Assembly: GCA_946614435.1 (NCBI GenBank)
Contig: CAMOGW010000007.1
Span: 1-64,000, forward strand
Direction of reading: 5' to 3'
From: an uncultured Prevotella sp.
GTDB lineage: Bacteria; Bacteroidota; Bacteroidia; Bacteroidales; Bacteroidaceae
Length of the DNA stretch: 64,000 nt
The first letter of the stretch is position 1, and each line of letters starts with the position of its first letter. Of this stretch, positions 45,469 to 52,768 are shown piece after piece. The notes under the pieces are model-generated. The model saw nothing but the letters and a program-made list of their open reading frames with translations. It did not search any database and had not been told where the DNA came from. Made by a program: the position numbers and the translations under genes.

Positions 45469-45504
45469 GATGCCCGGACAGGAAACGGGCATCTCCCTCA
45501 TTTT
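45469..45504 (+). terminator. Terminator of the nqr operon
   Basis: AGATGCCCG pairs with CGGGCATCT over an 8-nt loop; the T-tract (CATTTTG) is separated from the stem by several bases, so efficiency may be moderate. Confidence 0.6.
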
Positions 45505-45559
45505 GTTGTGTTAAGAAAGCTTTATGCAAAAGAATAAAGAAGAAGAAGAAAAAACAGCG

Positions 45560-46213
45560 ATGATTCTCAATGCTCAAGTAAACACGAACTACAGGCGCAT
45601 TCAGGCCGTCCTGCTGCTGCTGGTCATGAGTCTCGCAGCTTATGCTAACGACGAGACCCCCAACGCCCAGCAGGCCAGGCGCATCTTCGAGACGGCCTAC
45701 GACCGAGTCTTTGGCAACGAGGGCTCCAGTCTTGTCTATGATGTAAATATAATAGGCGTTTTCAAGACCAAAGGCAAGATCTGGCTGAAGGGGAACAAGA
45801 AGCGCTATTCTGACCGTCGTGTCGAAAGTTGGAGCGACGGGCAGAATTACTATAAAGCCATTAGGAAGAAAAAGAAGGTCGAAATATACGACCCCACATC
45901 AGAGAAGAAAGACAAATATGCCGCACGCTTCAAGTTCACGCTCGACGACTTCAGCTATAGCATAGCCAAGCAGCCCGACGGGCTCCTCGTCACCCTCAAG
46001 CAGAAGAAAAAGGCCAAGGGCACCATCAAGGAGGTGAAAGCCCTCCTGGCTCCCCACACCTATGCCCCCATCCGTTTGCGCATCAAGGTGGCCTTCATCT
46101 GGACCACCATCAAGATATCAGACTTCCATGCCGGTGGCATTGATGACGAGGTGTTCATCTTCCCGCGAAGCAAGTACGCCTCAGAGGGGTGGAAGTTCGA
46201 GACCGTGGATTAG
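45560..46213 (+). CDS. LolA-like outer membrane lipoprotein carrier family protein
   Basis: 217 residues from the ATG at 45560, which is preferred because it places a signal peptide (RRIQAVLLLLVMSLAAYA) near the N-terminus; the ATG at 45524 would add a highly charged, Glu-rich extension. The mature protein shows the LolA-type half barrel: ARRIFETAYDRVFGNEG, KGKIWLKGNKKRYSDRR, and a long run of beta strands. Bacteroidetes have several such LolA-like paralogues, so a lipoprotein-carrier role is possible but unproven. Follows the nqr terminator and precedes rarA after a GC-rich hairpin. Confidence 0.7.
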   Translation: MILNAQVNTNYRRIQAVLLLLVMSLAAYANDETPNAQQARRIFETAYDRVFGNEGSSLVYDVNIIGVFKTKGKIWLKGNKKRYSDRRVESWSDGQNYYKAIRKKKKVEIYDPTSEKKDKYAARFKFTLDDFSYSIAKQPDGLLVTLKQKKKAKGTIKEVKALLAPHTYAPIRLRIKVAFIWTTIKISDFHAGGIDDEVFIFPRSKYASEGWKFETVD

Positions 46214-46219
46214 CGTGAG

Positions 46220-46235
46220 CCCCCGTCCTCGGGGG
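46220..46235 (+). other. Short GC-rich hairpin between the LolA-like gene and rarA
   Basis: CCCCCG-TCCT-CGGGGG. The stem is strong but no T-run follows, so it is not a standard intrinsic terminator. Confidence 0.5.
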
Positions 46236-46315
46236 GAGGAATAATCCGGAACAGTTTTCGTGGCTTCTTGAAGTCGCAAAAAAAGAAGAAGAGAAGAAAC
46301 ACAAGATATATATAT

Positions 46316-47617
46316 ATGTCACAACCATTAGCCGAAAGACTACGGCCCCGCACGCTCGACGAGTACATCGGGCAGCGCCATCTGGTGGGCGAAGGCGCCG
46401 TGTTGCGCACGATGATCGACACGGGCCGCGTCTCGTCGTTCATACTCTGGGGACCGCCGGGAGTGGGGAAGACCACCCTCGCACAGATCATAGCCCACAA
46501 GCTGAACACGCCGTTCTTCACCCTCTCAGCCGTGACCAGCGGCGTGAAGGACGTGCGCGACGTGATAGAGCGAGCCGAGAAGGGGCGGTTCTTCAACGAG
46601 GCTTCGCCCATACTCTTCATCGACGAGATTCACCGCTTCTCGAAGTCTCAGCAAGACTCGTTGCTGGGAGCGGTCGAGAAGGGCGTGGTGACCCTCATTG
46701 GCGCCACCACGGAGAATCCCTCTTTTGAGGTAATCAGACCTCTGCTCTCGCGCTGCCAGCTCTATGTGCTCAAGCCGCTGGAGAAGGACGACCTGTTGCA
46801 GCTCCTGAACCGGGCCATCACCACCGACGTGCAGCTGAAGCAGCGCCACATTGAGCTGAAAGAGACGTCGGCCCTTCTGCGCTATAGTGGAGGCGATGCG
46901 CGTAAGTTGCTGAACATCTTGGAATTAGTGGTCGATTCTGAAAGTCATGATGTGACGATTACCGATGAGCTTGTCGTCTCCCGTCTGCAACAGAATCCGT
47001 TGGCTTACGACAAGGATGGCGAGATGCACTACGACATCATCTCGGCCTTCATCAAGAGCATCCGGGGCAGCGATCCCGATGCGGCACTCTACTGGATGGC
47101 CCGCATGATAGAGGGCGGCGAAGACCCGCAGTTCATAGCCCGGAGAATGGTAATTTCGGCCTCCGAGGACATAGGACTGGCCAATCCGAATGCCCTTCTG
47201 CTGGCCAATGCAGCGTTTGATACGGTGATGAAGATAGGGTGGCCCGAAGCGCGCATCGCCCTGGCCGAGGCAGCAGTCTATCTGGCTACGTCGCCCAAGA
47301 GCAACTCCACCTACCTGGGCATCGACGCAGCCCTCGCTGCCGTGCGTGCCACTGGTAACCAGCCCGTGCCGCTCCACCTGCGCAACGCTCCCACCCAGCT
47401 CATGAAGGATTTGGGCTATCACGACGGCTATAAGTATCCCCACGACTATGCCGGCCACTTCACGCCCCAGCAGTACCTGCCCGATGCGCTCCGGTCCGAG
47501 CGCTTCTGGATGGGGCAGCACAGCCCCGCTGAGGATAAGCTCTATCAGCGCATGGTGAGCTACTGGGGCGACCGATATAAGGATAACAACAAGCAGCAGG
47601 AGGAACAGAACCAATGA
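46316..47617 (+). CDS. rarA: Replication-associated recombination protein A
   Basis: AAA+ ATPase related to clamp loaders (MgsA/RarA), acting at stalled forks. Walker A GPPGVGKT, Walker B LFIDEIHRF, sensor 1 GATTENPSFEV, and the C-terminal tetramerisation part with DPDAALYWMARMIEGGEDP. The ATG at 46316 (MSQPLAERLRP) gives 433 residues; an in-frame TTG at 46268 would add a poly-Lys extension and is rejected. The last four bases overlap the next gene. Confidence 0.96.
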   Translation: MSQPLAERLRPRTLDEYIGQRHLVGEGAVLRTMIDTGRVSSFILWGPPGVGKTTLAQIIAHKLNTPFFTLSAVTSGVKDVRDVIERAEKGRFFNEASPILFIDEIHRFSKSQQDSLLGAVEKGVVTLIGATTENPSFEVIRPLLSRCQLYVLKPLEKDDLLQLLNRAITTDVQLKQRHIELKETSALLRYSGGDARKLLNILELVVDSESHDVTITDELVVSRLQQNPLAYDKDGEMHYDIISAFIKSIRGSDPDAALYWMARMIEGGEDPQFIARRMVISASEDIGLANPNALLLANAAFDTVMKIGWPEARIALAEAAVYLATSPKSNSTYLGIDAALAAVRATGNQPVPLHLRNAPTQLMKDLGYHDGYKYPHDYAGHFTPQQYLPDALRSERFWMGQHSPAEDKLYQRMVSYWGDRYKDNNKQQEEQNQ

Positions 47618-48237
47618 ACCAAGACGTCATCATCAGCATCATTGAAATGCTCGGCACGTTTGCTTTTGCCATCTCCGGCATACGCCATGCAGCCGCCAAG
47701 CAGTTCGACTGGTTCGGAGGCTACGTGTGCGGCATAGCTGTGGCCATAGGCGGCGGCACCATTCGCGACGTCATGCTGTCAACCACGCCGTTCTGGATGA
47801 CTACCCCCGTCTATATTGTCTGCACAGCCGTGGCGCTGCTGACCGTGGCCTTCTTCGGGCGGTGGATGGAGCCGCTGAAGAACGCCTGGTTCGTGTTCGA
47901 CACCTTCGGGCTGGCCCTCTTCACCATTGCCGGCATACAGAAGAGCCTGGCTTTCGGCCAACCCGTCTGGGTGGCCATCATCATGGGGTGCATCACGGGC
48001 TCGGCTGGCGGCGTCATCCGCGACGTGCTGCTCAACAACGAGCCCGTCATCTTCCATAAGGAGATCTACGCCGTGGCCTGCGTGCTGGGCGGGGCCTTCT
48101 ATTGGTGCGGCCTGCTGTGCCGCTGGCCCGTAGAGCTCACGTCGGCTGCCACCTTCGCCGTGATCTGCCTCATCCGCTTCCTTGCCGTCCGCTACCACAT
48201 CTCACTGCCCATACTGCATGGAGAGGAGAAACCCTGA
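47614..48237 (+). CDS. TRIC/YicG-type cation channel family protein
   Basis: 207 residues, seven predicted helices in two repeats. The repeats carry the family motif GGTIRD (AIGGGTIRDVMLSTTPFW) and GGVIRD (GSAGGVIRDVLLNNEP). Members of this UPF0126 family are structural homologues of eukaryotic trimeric intracellular cation channels; some bacterial ones have been linked to glycine transport. The substrate here is unknown. ATGA overlap couples it to rarA. The downstream 489 bases are rich in repeats. Confidence 0.9.
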   Translation: MNQDVIISIIEMLGTFAFAISGIRHAAAKQFDWFGGYVCGIAVAIGGGTIRDVMLSTTPFWMTTPVYIVCTAVALLTVAFFGRWMEPLKNAWFVFDTFGLALFTIAGIQKSLAFGQPVWVAIIMGCITGSAGGVIRDVLLNNEPVIFHKEIYAVACVLGGAFYWCGLLCRWPVELTSAATFAVICLIRFLAVRYHISLPILHGEEKP

Positions 48238-48285
48238 TGGCGGCAAGGATGAAGCATGCATCGCCAGAGCGAGATTACAACAAGA

Positions 48286-48461
48286 TTTTGCCTATATCGC
48301 AACACGGTTTTGCCTAAACGGTAAAATGACTTTGCCTAAACGGTAAAATGATCTTGCCTAAATCGTAATGTGATCTTGCCTAAACTGTAGTGTGGTTTTG
48401 CCTAAACTGTAGCGTGATTTTTCCTAAGCCGTAGCGTGAATTTGTCTAAGTCGCAAGTCTG
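48286..48461. repeat. Eight tandem units of exactly 22 bp
   Basis: The CCTA (or TCTA) core recurs at 48291, 48313, 48335, 48357, 48379, 48401, 48423 and 48445, always 22 bp apart. Units have diverged by substitution but not by length. An approximate consensus is TTTTGCCTAAAC, a variable base, GTA, two variable bases, GTGA. Confidence 0.93.
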
Positions 48462-48485
48462 GCTTATTATTATATCATATACTTG

Positions 48486-48605
48486 AAGTTTTCAAAACAT
48501 CTGCTCCATCTGCTCCCATCTGCTCCATCTGAAATTATTTGCAACTGTTTGATAATCAGATGGTATTGCAGATGGGAGCAGATGGAGCAGATGTTTTGAA
48601 AACTT
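48486..48605. repeat. 38-bp perfect inverted repeat with 44-bp spacer
   Basis: Arms 48486-48523 and 48568-48605 are exact reverse complements. Weaker pairing extends outward (TATAC/GTATA) and inward (CATCTGA/TCAGATG). The left side holds four CATCTG repeats at 48498, 48507, 48517 and 48526, and the right side mirrors most of them. No T-run follows on either strand and no coding frame is apparent. Confidence 0.93.
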
Positions 48606-48650
48606 ATAGTATATAGAGCTGAAATAGTCTCTTCTTTCCATTCCCTGCAC

Positions 48651-48695
48651 ATACAAAAAAGAGATGGGAATACTGGTTGTCCAGCATTCCCATCT
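48651..48695 (-). terminator. Rho-independent terminator of secG
   Basis: On the minus strand AGATGGGAATGCTGG pairs with CCAGTATTCCCATCT over ACAA (15 bp, one G-U), followed by CTTTTTTG. A strong intrinsic terminator 31 bases after secG. Confidence 0.9.
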
Positions 48696-48726
48696 TACTT
48701 GTTGTTTTGAATCCTTGCTGATGTCT

Positions 48727-49083
48727 TTATTGAGCAGGTGCTTCGGCTGGAGCGGCAGGTGCTTCCTGCTGCGTCTGGCTGGCTCCGAATCCGGGGAGGT
48801 TGCTCGGGTTGGTGGCGGGCACCTCAACACCTTCCATCACGGAGTTGTCGGTAGCAGACTTGGGAGCGCTGAAGGTGCACAGCACGCTCAGCACGACCAT
48901 GACGGCTGCCAGACCGAAGGTCATTTTCTCTATGAGGTCGGTGGTTTGGCGAACGCCTGCAATCTGGTTGTAGGACGAGAAGTTTTGTGCCAGGCCGCCG
49001 CCTTTTGACTCTTGCATGAGCACGATGAGAATCATCAGTGCCGAGACGATCAGGATGAAGATTACGAATAGTGTGTAAAGCAT
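48727..49083 (-). CDS. secG: Preprotein translocase subunit SecG
   Basis: Small accessory subunit of the SecYEG channel. Two transmembrane helices (about 2-22 and 52-75) flank the conserved loop LMQESKGGGLAQNF. The C-terminal 40 residues form a Pro/Ala/Gln-rich tail common in Bacteroidetes. 118 residues. Last gene of an operon with a TPR gene (7 bases upstream), lptE and a sigma-54 activator. Confidence 0.95.
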   Translation of the reverse strand: MLYTLFVIFILIVSALMILIVLMQESKGGGLAQNFSSYNQIAGVRQTTDLIEKMTFGLAAVMVVLSVLCTFSAPKSATDNSVMEGVEVPATNPSNLPGFGASQTQQEAPAAPAEAPAQ

Positions 49084-49090
49084 TGTTTTT

Positions 49091-49855
49091 TTAGTTTATT
49101 TTTTTGTTATTATTGATGATTAATTTCTCGAGGAATCGAATTTGGTCTGCAAAGTAAGCATTTTTTTTTGGATATTGCAAACTTAAACGGCTAATAATTT
49201 CTAAAGCCTTTGAATATCTGCCCTGTTTGATGTAAATTCGGGCTAGTGTCTCGGTGAAATAGCTCTCTTCGGCCTTTTTCTCGTCGGAAGAGGCGGCATC
49301 GGGTATGTCGGGCTTCAGGGTGGGGTTCTCGCTGAGCACGATCTTGCCTTTGTCGTTTTCGATGAAGGTGTCGATGAGGTTCTGCCCGATCATCTGCGGG
49401 GCCTCGTCGGCCTGTGTGCGCTCCTCGTCGCTCTCGCTCTCTATGAGGTAGGCCACGTAGTCAACGGCTGCATCGGCGGGGGTGGGCTTCCGCTTTGTCT
49501 TCTTGTCGTCGCCCTCAGCGGCTTGGGGTATGGACTCCAGGAAGTTGTCGATGAGCGAGATGGTGCGGCTCTGCTGTTCTTGCGGCTGTGCCGTCTTTGG
49601 CTTTTCCCTTTTCTGTGGGGCCAGCTGGTAGTGGCCTGCCTCTATGAGCTGGAACAGCACTTTCCGGTCGGTGATGTAGATGGCGGCTTGGCGCAGCTCC
49701 TCGTCGAACGTGGAGTCGTGGAGGAGGTAGAGATTCTGCAGCATGAGCAGCCTCGCGGTCTGGAAATAGGGATGGAGGGCCAGCATGGAGCGCAGCTCGT
49801 AGAGGGTGTCGCGATTGAGCCGTTCAGGATGTTTGATGAGTTCGGTGAGTACCAT
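49091..49855 (-). CDS. Bacteroidetes-specific cytoplasmic TPR-like protein
   Basis: 254 residues from the ATG at 49855 (MVLTELIKHPERL); the longer reading from 49927 overlaps lptE and has an unlikely proline-rich start. Helical throughout: HPERLNRDTLYELRSMLALHPYFQTARLLMLQNLYLL at the N-terminus, a charged middle, and a TPR-like end (YFTETLARIYIKQGRYSKALEIISRL). No signal peptide. The role is unknown; it is always expected beside lptE and secG in this group, from general knowledge of the gene order. Confidence 0.78.
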   Translation of the reverse strand: MVLTELIKHPERLNRDTLYELRSMLALHPYFQTARLLMLQNLYLLHDSTFDEELRQAAIYITDRKVLFQLIEAGHYQLAPQKREKPKTAQPQEQQSRTISLIDNFLESIPQAAEGDDKKTKRKPTPADAAVDYVAYLIESESDEERTQADEAPQMIGQNLIDTFIENDKGKIVLSENPTLKPDIPDAASSDEKKAEESYFTETLARIYIKQGRYSKALEIISRLSLQYPKKNAYFADQIRFLEKLIINNNKKIN

Positions 49856-49904
49856 TCTGCTTGTTTTCTGTCGTTTTTTTATCTGGAAGTGTCGGGGGGG
49901 GGCA

Positions 49905-50438
49905 TCACCAGTTGGCCACGGTGGCATTGAATATCTGCTCGGTGATTTCCTTGACCATCTGGTTCACCAGCTCCTCCTGAACGGAGTTCAGCGAGCGCGT
50001 GGTGTCGTAGGTGGCTGTGGCGGTGAACTGGCGCTCAAAGTCTTCAGCGTGGTTGGTGTTGTTGGTGAATCTCACGTTGACGGTCATCGAGAGTTCGGTC
50101 TGTGCCGAGTATCCCTCGGCTGAGACTGACTTGTTGCGCTGCTCGTAGCGGGTGATCTCACCGTCTAATCGCAGGTCGCCGTTTGCCCTGACCTGTATGA
50201 GCTTGGTGTGGTTGGCATACTGGTCCTTCAGCTGGTTGTTGAAGATGTTGGCCATCGGTCCCCATACGTAGTTGGCGCGAATGGGGAACTCGCTGATCTG
50301 TATGGTCTTCGTCTTGGTGTAGTCAACGCTGGCACCGTTGAACGTGTAGCTGATGGAGCATGACTGCACCGCGAAGCTGGCCGTGAGCAGCGCCATGCCG
50401 AGGGCGAGCGATAGGAAAACACGTCGTCTATTCGTCAT
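49905..50438 (-). CDS. lptE: LPS assembly lipoprotein LptE
   Basis: Outer membrane lipoprotein that plugs the LptD barrel. The signal peptide ends in a lipobox AVQSC (Cys27 from the ATG at 50438; an ATG nine bases upstream is also possible). The mature part has the LptE pattern SISYTFNGASVDYTKTKTIQI, and NLLTE-like repeats of strands and helices ending ELVNQMVKEITEQIFN. The ORF overlaps the 3' end of the sigma-54 activator by about 11-20 bases, so it is translationally linked to it. Confidence 0.9.
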   Translation of the reverse strand: MTNRRRVFLSLALGMALLTASFAVQSCSISYTFNGASVDYTKTKTIQISEFPIRANYVWGPMANIFNNQLKDQYANHTKLIQVRANGDLRLDGEITRYEQRNKSVSAEGYSAQTELSMTVNVRFTNNTNHAEDFERQFTATATYDTTRSLNSVQEELVNQMVKEITEQIFNATVANW

Positions 50439-51669
50439 TGAACCCATATTGTTTAAGTCGTCTGTAGAGTGTGCGGTCGCTGATGCCCAGTTCCTGAGCC
50501 GCCTTCTTGCGGTTGCCGTTGTTGCGCTCGAGCGCCTTGATGAGTGTTTGCCGGCTGAGGTCGCTCAGGTTCAGGTTCTCGGGTGTGGCCGTCGGCTCGA
50601 TGTATTCCTCGGCAATGGCGTCTTCCATGTTGGCCACCACGGGCTGAATGCTCTGAATGGGCTGCAGCGGCTGCATGGGGGGCGTGGCTGAGCTGCCGAT
50701 GATGGTGGGCGGCTTGGTCTGAACGTCCTCTATCTGCTTCTTGAGCAAGCTCATCTCGCGGCGCATGTCGTTCACGTTACCGCGCAGCTCGAAGAGGATC
50801 TTATAGAGAATCTCGCGCTCGTTCTCGAAGGAGTGGTCGGTGCTGCCGGAGTTTACGACTGCAAGCTGGGTGCTCTCCCTGTCTTGCGGAATGAACTGTG
50901 CCAGCACGTCGGGGGTGATGGTGCGCTCGGGGCTGAGCACGGAGATCTGCTGGGTGATGTTCTTCAGCTGGCGCACGTTGCCCGGCCACTTGTAGCGCAT
51001 CAGCATCTGCTTGGCCTCGTCGGTGAGCTGCACGCGGTCCATCTTGTACTTCTCGGCCATCTGCATGGCGAAGAGCCTGAACAGGAGCACGATGTCCTCG
51101 CCGCGCTCGCGCAGGGGAGGCATCTGCACGGCCACTTCGTTCAGGCGGTAGTACAGGTCTTCTCTGAATCGGCCTTCGCTGATGGCTTTCTGGATGTTGA
51201 CGTTGGTGGCTGCCACGATGCGCACGTCGGTCTTGCGCACTTCGGTAGCGCCTACGGGAATGTACTCACCGTTCTCCAGGACGCGTAGCAGTCGGGCTTG
51301 TGTGGCTAAGGGCAGCTCGCCCACCTCGTCGAGGAAAAGGGTGCCTTTGTTGGCCACTCCGAAGTAGCCTGGCGAGTCGTTGATGGCTCCGGTGAAGGAG
51401 CCCTTCACGTGGCCGAACAGCTCGGAGTCGATGGTGCCTTCGGGAATGGAGCCGCAGTTGATGGCAAAATACTTCTCGCGACGGCGTGGCGAGTTGTCGT
51501 GAATGATGCGGGGAATGATCTCTTTGCCTACTCCGCTTTCGCCAATGATGAGTACGCTGAGGTCGGTGGGTGCCACCTGGAGCGCCACGTCAATCACGTG
51601 ATTCAGGGAATCACAGTTGCCAACAATGTTGTATCGTTGTTTGATGTTTTGTAGTTCTGTACTCTTCAT
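50428..51669 (-). CDS. Sigma-54-dependent activator without N-terminal receiver
   Basis: 413 residues, PspF-like layout. The AAA+ domain begins almost at once: Walker A GESGVGKE (43-50), the sigma-54 contact loop GSFTGA (90-95, instead of the common GAFTGA), Walker B LFLDEVGEL (111-119), and the R-finger region FREDLYYRLNEV. About 80 residues of linker precede a Fis-type helix-turn-helix at the C-terminus (NRKKAAQELGISDRTLYRRL). With no receiver or sensor domain it must be controlled by another protein or by its level. It leads the lptE-TPR-secG operon. Confidence 0.93.
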   Translation of the reverse strand: MKSTELQNIKQRYNIVGNCDSLNHVIDVALQVAPTDLSVLIIGESGVGKEIIPRIIHDNSPRRREKYFAINCGSIPEGTIDSELFGHVKGSFTGAINDSPGYFGVANKGTLFLDEVGELPLATQARLLRVLENGEYIPVGATEVRKTDVRIVAATNVNIQKAISEGRFREDLYYRLNEVAVQMPPLRERGEDIVLLFRLFAMQMAEKYKMDRVQLTDEAKQMLMRYKWPGNVRQLKNITQQISVLSPERTITPDVLAQFIPQDRESTQLAVVNSGSTDHSFENEREILYKILFELRGNVNDMRREMSLLKKQIEDVQTKPPTIIGSSATPPMQPLQPIQSIQPVVANMEDAIAEEYIEPTATPENLNLSDLSRQTLIKALERNNGNRKKAAQELGISDRTLYRRLKQYGFNDE

Positions 51670-51677
51670 AAGGCTGA

Positions 51678-51685
51678 CAAAATTA
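51678..51685 (-). promoter_or_regulatory. Candidate -7 element for the sigma-54 activator operon
   Basis: Reads TAATTTTG on the minus strand; TTG lies 22 nt upstream (51708-51710). It ends only nine bases before the ATG at 51669, so the mRNA would be nearly leaderless. Confidence 0.5.
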
Positions 51686-51748
51686 CATATTTTTTTTCAC
51701 AATGCTGCAATTATGGCAGGAATTTAAGCGTTTTTAGCGAGTAGGCAG

Positions 51749-52768
51749 CTATTTTGAGGCATATTTCTTGCCTGAACTTTCTATTTTTATGAGGAGCAGT
51801 CCGATGCCTGTCCAGATGAGCTCGCGCAGTCGGACAATCAAGGCCACGAAAATGCCTGCCGAGGCCGTCATGCCAAGTCCGTTGACCGACATGAGGAATC
51901 CGCCTTCACGGCCTCCTAACTGTAGCGGAATGAAGAAAAGCATGTTGGCAATCAGCGAGGTGAAGGCTAAGATGAGAATGCACTGAATGTAGTTAGCCTC
52001 AGGCATAATCACCAATAGTACGAACATGATTTCGAGTGCCGAGACGATTCGGCACGACAATTCGAGCATGACGGCCAGCACAAAGGTGCGGCGGTTCTGA
52101 TTGTGAAGTGAGGCTATCTGGTGGTCGATCGTGGTGAGGCGGGCTGAGTGGCGCGCTGTCATTCGCTGTGCCCATGCCTTAACGAGGGGGATGTGGCTCA
52201 GAATCGTCATCACGGTGCGGGCAATGCCTTTCCTATAGCCCTTGATGAAGAACCAGATGGCGGTGAGGCAGAACAGGGTCACCAGGATCAGAACGGTGCT
52301 CATGAGAACATTCAGCGGCTCGGTCATTACGAAGAGGATGCAGGCAATCAGCCAGAACCAGAAGTGAGAGAAGATGTGTGTCATCGTGTGCAGAATGACC
52401 GACGAGGTGGCGCGCTCGGTGCCTATCTTAGGCGACAGCGACATGATCTTGTAGGGTTCGCCTCCCATCAGTCCGCCGGGAGTGGCATAGTTGAGCGCAA
52501 AGCCTGAAACGGTAATCTTGTAGAGCCAAAGGAAGGAGACGGGCGATGGCTGCCTGTCGGATTGAGTCGCAGACTGACTGTTGATGATGATCCACCAGGC
52601 GGCTGTGTTGAAGAGGTAGAGCACGGCCCACAGAGCTACGACGGCCAGGAACCAATAGCCTGCACGCCGCACACCCTCACAGACCTCATTGAAGTTGAGC
52701 TGAGTAACCATCAGCGCAAGGACAATGAGACCTATGATGAAAAATATGTTCTGGTGCTTCTTCTTCAA
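51749..52768 (-). CDS. Lysylphosphatidylglycerol synthase/flippase-like membrane protein
   Basis: 339 residues with about eight transmembrane helices, of the UPF0104/AglD type. The conserved motifs are FALNYATPGGLMGGEPYK in the first half and ANMLFFIPLQLGGREGGF in the second. It lacks the C-terminal aminoacyl-transferase domain of MprF, so it may flip a lipid-linked substrate; the substrate is unknown. The start codon is TTG at 52768, forming a TTGA overlap with the pdxA stop, which indicates translational coupling. Not part of the sigma-54 activator operon, which has its own promoter. Confidence 0.85.
   Translation of the reverse strand: MKKKHQNIFFIIGLIVLALMVTQLNFNEVCEGVRRAGYWFLAVVALWAVLYLFNTAAWWIIINSQSATQSDRQPSPVSFLWLYKITVSGFALNYATPGGLMGGEPYKIMSLSPKIGTERATSSVILHTMTHIFSHFWFWLIACILFVMTEPLNVLMSTVLILVTLFCLTAIWFFIKGYRKGIARTVMTILSHIPLVKAWAQRMTARHSARLTTIDHQIASLHNQNRRTFVLAVMLELSCRIVSALEIMFVLLVIMPEANYIQCILILAFTSLIANMLFFIPLQLGGREGGFLMSVNGLGMTASAGIFVALIVRLRELIWTGIGLLLIKIESSGKKYASK

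Larger units (their letters stand above)
48238..48726. other. 489-bp repeat-rich convergent intergenic region
   Basis: No coding sequence is supported. It contains, left to right, an eight-unit 22-bp tandem array (48286-48461), a 38-bp perfect inverted repeat with 44-bp spacer (48486-48605), and the secG terminator (48651-48695). Confidence 0.85.

Noticed and set aside
46220..46235. GC-rich hairpin before rarA as an intrinsic terminator
   Set aside because: The stem is strong, but there is no T-run and rarA lacks an obvious promoter of its own in the gap, so it was listed only as a hairpin.
46925..47614. 229-residue open frame antisense to rarA
   Set aside because: Full overlap with rarA, which has all its motifs; composition is that of an antisense shadow.
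48286..48461. CRISPR array
   Set aside because: The 22-bp units are contiguous and diverged, with no repeat-spacer alternation and no cas genes nearby.
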